Assembly (NCBI GenBank): GCA_027922465.2
Contig: BQMF02000013.1
Coordinates: forward strand, 806,001 to 870,000
Origin: Turritopsis dohrnii
Taxonomy: Eukaryota; Cnidaria; Hydrozoa; Anthoathecata; Oceaniidae
DNA length: 64,000 nt
Direction of reading: 5' to 3'
In this document: one piece after another, positions 59,776-64,000 of the stretch
How positions within the stretch are numbered: the stretch's first letter is position 1
Layout: every line of letters starts with the position of its first letter
Position numbers and translations under genes: made by a program
Notes under the pieces: generated by a model
Told to the model about the DNA's origin: nothing
Database searches by the model: none
What the model saw: the letters and a program-made list of their open reading frames with translations, nothing else

Positions 59776-61047
59776 TAAAGACGTCTTTAATATGTCTTTT
59801 TTTGTTCTTCCCGCTTTATTCGATTTTCGAATGTTAGATATTCGATTTCATGACTGAGTGAAACAAAATCTTTATGTTGTTATCTTCAGTCAAACTACGA
59901 GGACAAATGAATTAATGTTAGTGTGAAAGGTTTCATATGATCATATTTGATGTTTAAATGCTGGTTGATTTTCGATATCATGTATGCTGCAACCTATATA
60001 CCACCGCTTGATTATCGCATCTGAAACAAAATAATTCTTAAGCAGTTTCAAAGTTGTTCCTTCGAAAAGTTCTTGTTCGTGCTGTTTACAAAAATATGTA
60101 AGTAAATCTTTTAATCTGAAATTTCGTAAACTACTTGGTTGTTGTGCTAGGGTAATAACATGTATATTCAGCTATTTAGTTGCTTTGCTTTTAAAATTTT
60201 GCTAGAGTGGACAAAAAGCTGTAGTTTTAATGTCAAATGATGGGTGTGTATTCTTTATGTTTACAGATTTACATACTTGATCATTTGGATTCAAACTTCT
60301 GATTTGGATTTTTGTAAGTTTTTTTATTCTCTTTCGATGTTTTTGTTATGGATGTTAGAGACAAAAAGTCTCTTGCAAAACGTGTAAATGTATTGGTTTA
60401 ATGGTATACAGAATTTTATACAGAAACCTTCCCTACATTATTTTTGTATTTCTTTATTTCATTTCAGGATGATGAGATATGGAAGAAATGATAACAGATA
60501 CGATTTCAAATGCAAGTGAACGAAATACAGTGTCTTTCAAACGTTATGTGTTTCATCAAGAACCTTAACTATACTTAAAGTCTTTTTTCTGGGTATATTC
60601 TATTTTGTGATTTTGTTGTATTTTGTATGAAAAGGTACTGATTCATTCGAAAGAATATAAACATTTTAATTCAACTTAGATGTTTTACTTTCCCTTATGG
60701 CCAGGAAGCCTTTGTAAGACGTCTAAAAGACGTCTAGAAATAATCTGATTTGTCCGCTTTTAAGACGTATATAAAATGCATCTTAAAGACGTCGTCTAGA
60801 TCTTTTGAGAAGACGTCATTTAGACGTCTAAAACAGACGTCTTTTAGACGTCTTGAAAAATGCGTCTTAAAAGCGGACATTTCAGAACATTTTTAGACGT
60901 CTTTTAGACGCACGAAAAGACGTCTTTTAGACGTCTTTAAGACGTCTTTTTGCCGGCTGGGAAGAAAAACGTAGCAAAAATTTAGAAGAAAACTATAACT
61001 TCGTATGGACAGACGAAGAGAAGGAAGATGACGAATCTATCAATTAG

Positions 61048-62214
61048 TGAAGAGTAATGTTAAACTTCAAACCAACATAGAAATGGAAAACAAGTAAAAC
61101 TGAAAACAAGAACTGGCAGCAATTTAACATTCACTCTAACTTAACCGTTTTTCTTCAATTGGGTTTTAACCTTTTGGAATAGTATTCGCCCAAGTTCCGT
61201 CCAAGTTTCGTCCAAGTTTCGTCGAAGTCTCGTTTATGTTTTATTTTGAAACACGAATATTTTATATGCGCCATAATTTAAGAGAATGTAATATAACGTT
61301 TTGTTATCGTATTTATTTAAGTCCTTCTCTCTCCAACCTACGGTTTGAATGCATTGCAGTCAAATCAAATCATAATGTCCTGTTCATTCCTCGCAGCCAA
61401 AATTGTCAAAGTCATTGCGATAAAGAGCATTTTTATTGAAATATTGTGCATACTTCTATAGAAATGGACTCCTTCGCAGTGTTTTTCCAATAAATGTGCC
61501 CACGGCATTTTGCAACCTTGTTCCAAGATCCCTTTGCTTGGATTTGATCAATCAATGTGGGAAAGAACGTTTGAGTGTAGATTCTGTATTACTAAAGAGA
61601 CAGTTTCTGATACGTTCAAATCAACCCAAATTTTTCTCTTTCTGCATTTCATTCGACCAAATGATAAAATTTGGTCCTAAAATTCCACATGGATGAATCG
61701 AAAAAGTCCTCAAATTATTAAGAGAATTGGTTCCAAATTTCTTTTTGACCCACAATGAGAGGACCTAAGGGTTACAGCGTAGTAGCTGCAATGCACTTCG
61801 ATATGTCACTACAGCAAAAAGTTTTCATGGACAGTAGTAACACACTTCGCTGACTGTGCTGCAAAGTTGGGTTCCCATGCAACAAATTTGTGCCAGAGGG
61901 CGGGAATATCAAAGTGCATGCATGCTGAGTCAACCAAGCAAAAAATTTTAAAATTCTTACTTAACTTTCCTTTTTTTGCGTTCAAAACAATTAGACAATC
62001 AGTTTAGAGAATTTAAATTGCAGTTTCGTATACTTTATGTTTTCAAGCGAATGTTCGAAATAACGTCAGATAACCTAAGGAAGAGACTGAAATATCCTGT
62101 TTAGAATAACGAATGTTCGACACAAGTGACTTCTCATGTATTTTCATAGCATAATATAAAACTACTAAGGGAAGTCATTTCAAGGAAAATTCTTCATAAA
62201 GAACAACTTTTTTT
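61048..62214. other. Gene-free stretch
   Basis: Contains a P1 MITE (61413-61481) and otherwise AT-rich sequence. Near 61785-61935 the motif GTGCATGCATGC and the complement of GCAATGCACTTCGATAT form a loose inverted repeat. No exon recognised. Confidence 0.5.
61413..61481 (+). repeat. P1 MITE copy
   Basis: CATTGCGATAAAGAGCATTT to GACTCCTTCGCAGTG; the best-preserved copy together with 2791-2859. Confidence 0.72.
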
Positions 62215-63137
62215 TTACAACTTTCTTCTAATCTTCATTTCCGTTCTTAGCAGCGAATCCGTATACTTCACCCAAGGATTCCACCACATACCAGTATAAG
62301 CTTTCACTGCTTTTCCTATATGATAGTACTGCCCGTTCAAATTACAACCAGTGTTGTATACCTTCGTCCACCACGGACCATTGTATATCTACATGGAATA
62401 ACATAATGTCAGTTGCCTCACAAAACAGATGAATCTGATGAGAAGAAAGCGCATCTCAAAACGTAAAATTCTGTATTTATAAGCTTTTTTTTTTAGATAC
62501 GGTCGTATATACTCAAATAAACGTCGCAGTGCTTATAAAATTTTCATGTTTTTTTAGGTGCGGCGCTTATTGGAGGGCGGCGCAAAAAAGCAGAAATACG
62601 GTCTGTTATCTTTAAAGGCACTTAATTTTTGTTTGGGATCTTGAAACCCAAGCTATTCGTTTTGTTTGGATTTTTTGCAAGAGCGTAACTGATCTTAAAA
62701 TCGCAGATAACGAAAACAGAGGGTTTTTTGGGCAAATTCTTTATCACTGTTGGATGCTTGGGGTAGTCAAAGTTTTTCCTGGGTGGTTTTCCGCTTCTCG
62801 CTGAGTCACACAGGCGATTAAATGCAAATGATGATGTTTGTGACACCAATCAAGACGATTGATTTCAATCAAGTCTTGAATATGACAAATATGATTGAAG
62901 TGGCTTCCCATTGGGTAAAAATGGTCAAAAAGTCTCTGTGATAAAGAACATTTTTATAGAGATCGTGCGCATATTTCTATTGAAATGCGCTCCTTCGCAT
63001 CGATTTTCCAACAACTTTGCCCGCTGGGTTACAACTTGATTGGCTGGAAAGACTTAAAGACAAATTCTTCCATAATTGTTGTCTTCTATTCTTGTTTTTC
63101 TGGCTGCTGAGAAAAAATGGATAGAAAGCTTAAAGCC

Positions 63138-63170
<33 letters not shown>

Positions 63171-63745
63171 TTACGAAGACTTTTAACTTTAAAGATAACA
63201 TAACTGTATCTGCATGGACAAACACGTATGAAACGTATGAAAAAACATCCTACACCTACCACGGCTGAATTTCCACTCATTAAATCATTATCTTGGTCAA
63301 TAGTTGTAAACATCATCCCGCTTTGAGAAGTTAGACAATCCGGTATTGAACCATTATATCCTCCCACGTGAAGCTTGTACTTTGTGCGTTCGCTACCAAC
63401 CTCGAACCAGCTATACTTAGCAAATCCTTTCACTTTTTGCCTATTCATTAAGTCCACACGAAGCTCTGTACCCCCTCCAAATTTCGATTGCAATTCCAAA
63501 GTATGTACGTCTTGGTTTCCGAGCCAGTGTTTATGTTGCAAATAGCCAAAGCCTCTCTTGTAGTCATCCCAATCTCGGTAAAAATTCTCAGAACCGTCCA
63601 CGCGTCTTTGAATGACAGTCCAACCTCCGCCGTCTGTCGTCTGATCACAGTAGACTTGTATTGTCTTTAAGCCTAACTGCTTGACTTGATAAATCCCATC
63701 CACATCAAATCCATTTAACTTGAATTCTAAACAATCTCGTCTTGG
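62215..63745 (-). CDS. Fibrinogen-related domain (FReD) protein, last two exons
   Basis: Exons 63745-63260 and 62388-62215 join in phase 0 and encode 219 residues of a fibrinogen C-terminal domain (ficolin/tenascin/angiopoietin type), usually a secreted or surface lectin-like module. Visible landmarks: RRDCLEFKLNG at the start, CDQTTDGGGWTVIQRR, FYRDWDDYKRGFG, FWLGN-like HWLGNQDVHTL, TTIDQDNDLMSGNSAV (calcium-site Asp-x-Asp), then GPWWTKVYNTGCNLNGQYY and LRTEMKIRRKL, stop. The GCNLNGQYY and TEMKIR blocks are the classic C-terminal signature. The usual Cys just before the GPWW block appears to be replaced (NSAV|IYNGPWW), so the second disulphide may differ. Upstream exons lie beyond the window. 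The start is an internal acceptor, not a Met. Confidence 0.85.
62512..62602 (+). repeat. GCGCC-word repeat (family P4), intron of the FReD gene
   Basis: AAATAAACGTCGCAGTGCTT, GGTGCGGCGCTTATTGGAGG and GCAGAAATACGGTCTG. It lies in the intron between the two FReD exons. Confidence 0.6.
62934..63002 (+). repeat. P1 MITE copy, intron of the FReD gene
   Basis: CTCTGTGATAAAGAACATTT to CGCTCCTTCGCATCG, matching the other P1 copies. A CAA microsatellite (63136-63170) lies nearby in the same intron. Confidence 0.62.
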
Positions 63746-63751
63746 CTAAAC

Positions 63752-64000
63752 TGAACTCGCGACTCTTAAGGTGTTACTTAAAGGAAAGAAAATCGACCAC
63801 TTTCACGATCTGATGAAAAAAGTAAAGATGCTAAATGACGCGGAGAGAAAGTATCTTGTGAATGTCTTAAAAGTTATCAAATTTTAGCCGTGAATCCAGC
63901 TTCAGCTGCCACTGCAGAAAGAACATTTTCGACGGCAAGAAGAGTGAAGACATGGATGCGATCAACCATGCTGCCAGCTCGATTCAATGCAATCTCCATT
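63752..64000 (+). pseudogene. hAT transposase C-terminal fragment
   Basis: Plus-strand frame: LLKGKKIDHFHDLMKK and NDAERKYLVNVLKVIKF, stop at TTTTAG near 63887. In the neighbouring frame NPASAATAERTFSTARRVKT and WMRSTMLPARFN follow, the hAT dimerisation-domain signature. A one-base shift separates the two halves, so the piece is a relic. It continues past the window edge and lies in the upstream intron of the FReD gene. Confidence 0.8.

Larger units (their letters stand above)
58815..60961. mobile_element. 2.1-kb DNA transposon with GACGTC arrays and 5-bp target repeats
   Basis: Ends CCCAGCCGGC...AAGACGTCTT and its complement, flanked by AAGAA (58810-58814 and 60962-60966). Both subterminal regions (to about 59035 and from about 60715) are packed with AAGACGTCTTTTAGACGTC words. 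Removing the element and one AAGAA rejoins an open coding exon. The interior encodes no transposase of its own but holds a nested Harbinger remnant. The superfamily is not identified. Confidence 0.8.
56631..61047 (+). pseudogene. Unrecognised acidic coiled-coil gene with an in-frame stop and a transposon in its last exon
   Basis: Candidate exons on the plus strand: 56631-56774 (phase 0/0, SLADVLKKQIAKINHQMKED, then acidic DDTDDF), 57136-57295 (RSLDDASLVEELERD, stop TAA at 57190-57192, then ENLDETLRDD and EQAVKKQLKEAG), 57489-57523, and 58788-58814 plus 60967-61047 (ends DEEKEDDESIN, TAG). Splice sites and phases agree, and the last exon reads through only when the transposon at 58815-60961 and one copy of its AAGAA target repeat are removed. 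The protein would be highly charged and helix-forming. No family is recognised and the 5' end was not found. Joining all pieces into one gene is inference. Confidence 0.4.

Overview
The window looks like AT-rich nuclear DNA of an early-branching animal, most likely a cnidarian (inference). The support is spliced genes with GT-AG introns and clear animal families: protein O-fucosyltransferase 2, a fibrinogen-related (FReD) lectin domain and large beta-helix/multi-membrane-span surface proteins. There is also a dense load of small transposons, plus a PIN-like mobile-element-associated protein that I know mainly from cnidarian genomes. No bacterial operons, CRISPR arrays or rRNA genes are seen.

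Layout. (1) 0-4.7 kb: two POFUT2-like genes lie head to head. The left one runs off the window; the right one is complete in five exons (473 codons) and appears intact. (2) 4.8-13 kb: repeats only, including GACGTC-motif arrays around a 608-bp mariner-type foldback element. (3) 13.3-25.7 kb (minus): an apparently intact two-exon gene for a roughly 1,580-residue surface protein. It has a signal peptide, beta-helix repeats, a Cys-rich stalk and about ten hydrophobic segments. Its signal-peptide exon lies 7.6 kb upstream of the main exon, and the intron is packed with a LINE fragment, a foldback composite and a pogo-type MITE. (4) 25.9-33.9 kb: gene-free repeats, including a 3.9-kb element with ~180-bp inverted ends, a Harbinger MITE and a tRNA-derived SINE. 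(5) 34.0-45.6 kb (minus): a second, broken copy of the surface-protein gene. It is interrupted by a 6.2-kb CAC-ended transposon with 3-bp target duplication and by a 796-bp mariner foldback. The 6.2-kb transposon carries a spliced DDE-type transposase whose N-terminal region resembles FYRN/FYRC modules, plus an opposite-strand ORF of unknown function. (6) 45.7-52.8 kb: repeats. (7) 52.8-61 kb: possible exons of an unrecognised acidic coiled-coil gene and a PIN-like mobile-element protein. A 2.1-kb transposon with 5-bp target duplications sits inside the last coding exon and itself carries a nested Harbinger remnant. (8) 62.2-64 kb: two 3' exons of an FReD gene (minus) and a hAT transposase tail (plus).

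The most unusual item is the 34.3-40.5 kb transposon. Its boundaries are fixed precisely because it sits inside a recognisable coding sequence, and its predicted product combines a RAG/CACTA-like catalytic layout with two chromatin-type FYR-like modules. Surface-protein blocks A (about 11.8-25.7 kb) and B (about 32.4-45.7 kb) are a direct segmental duplication whose copies were then broken or inflated by transposons. All exon joins, domain names and superfamily labels come from reading the sequence; no database search was run.
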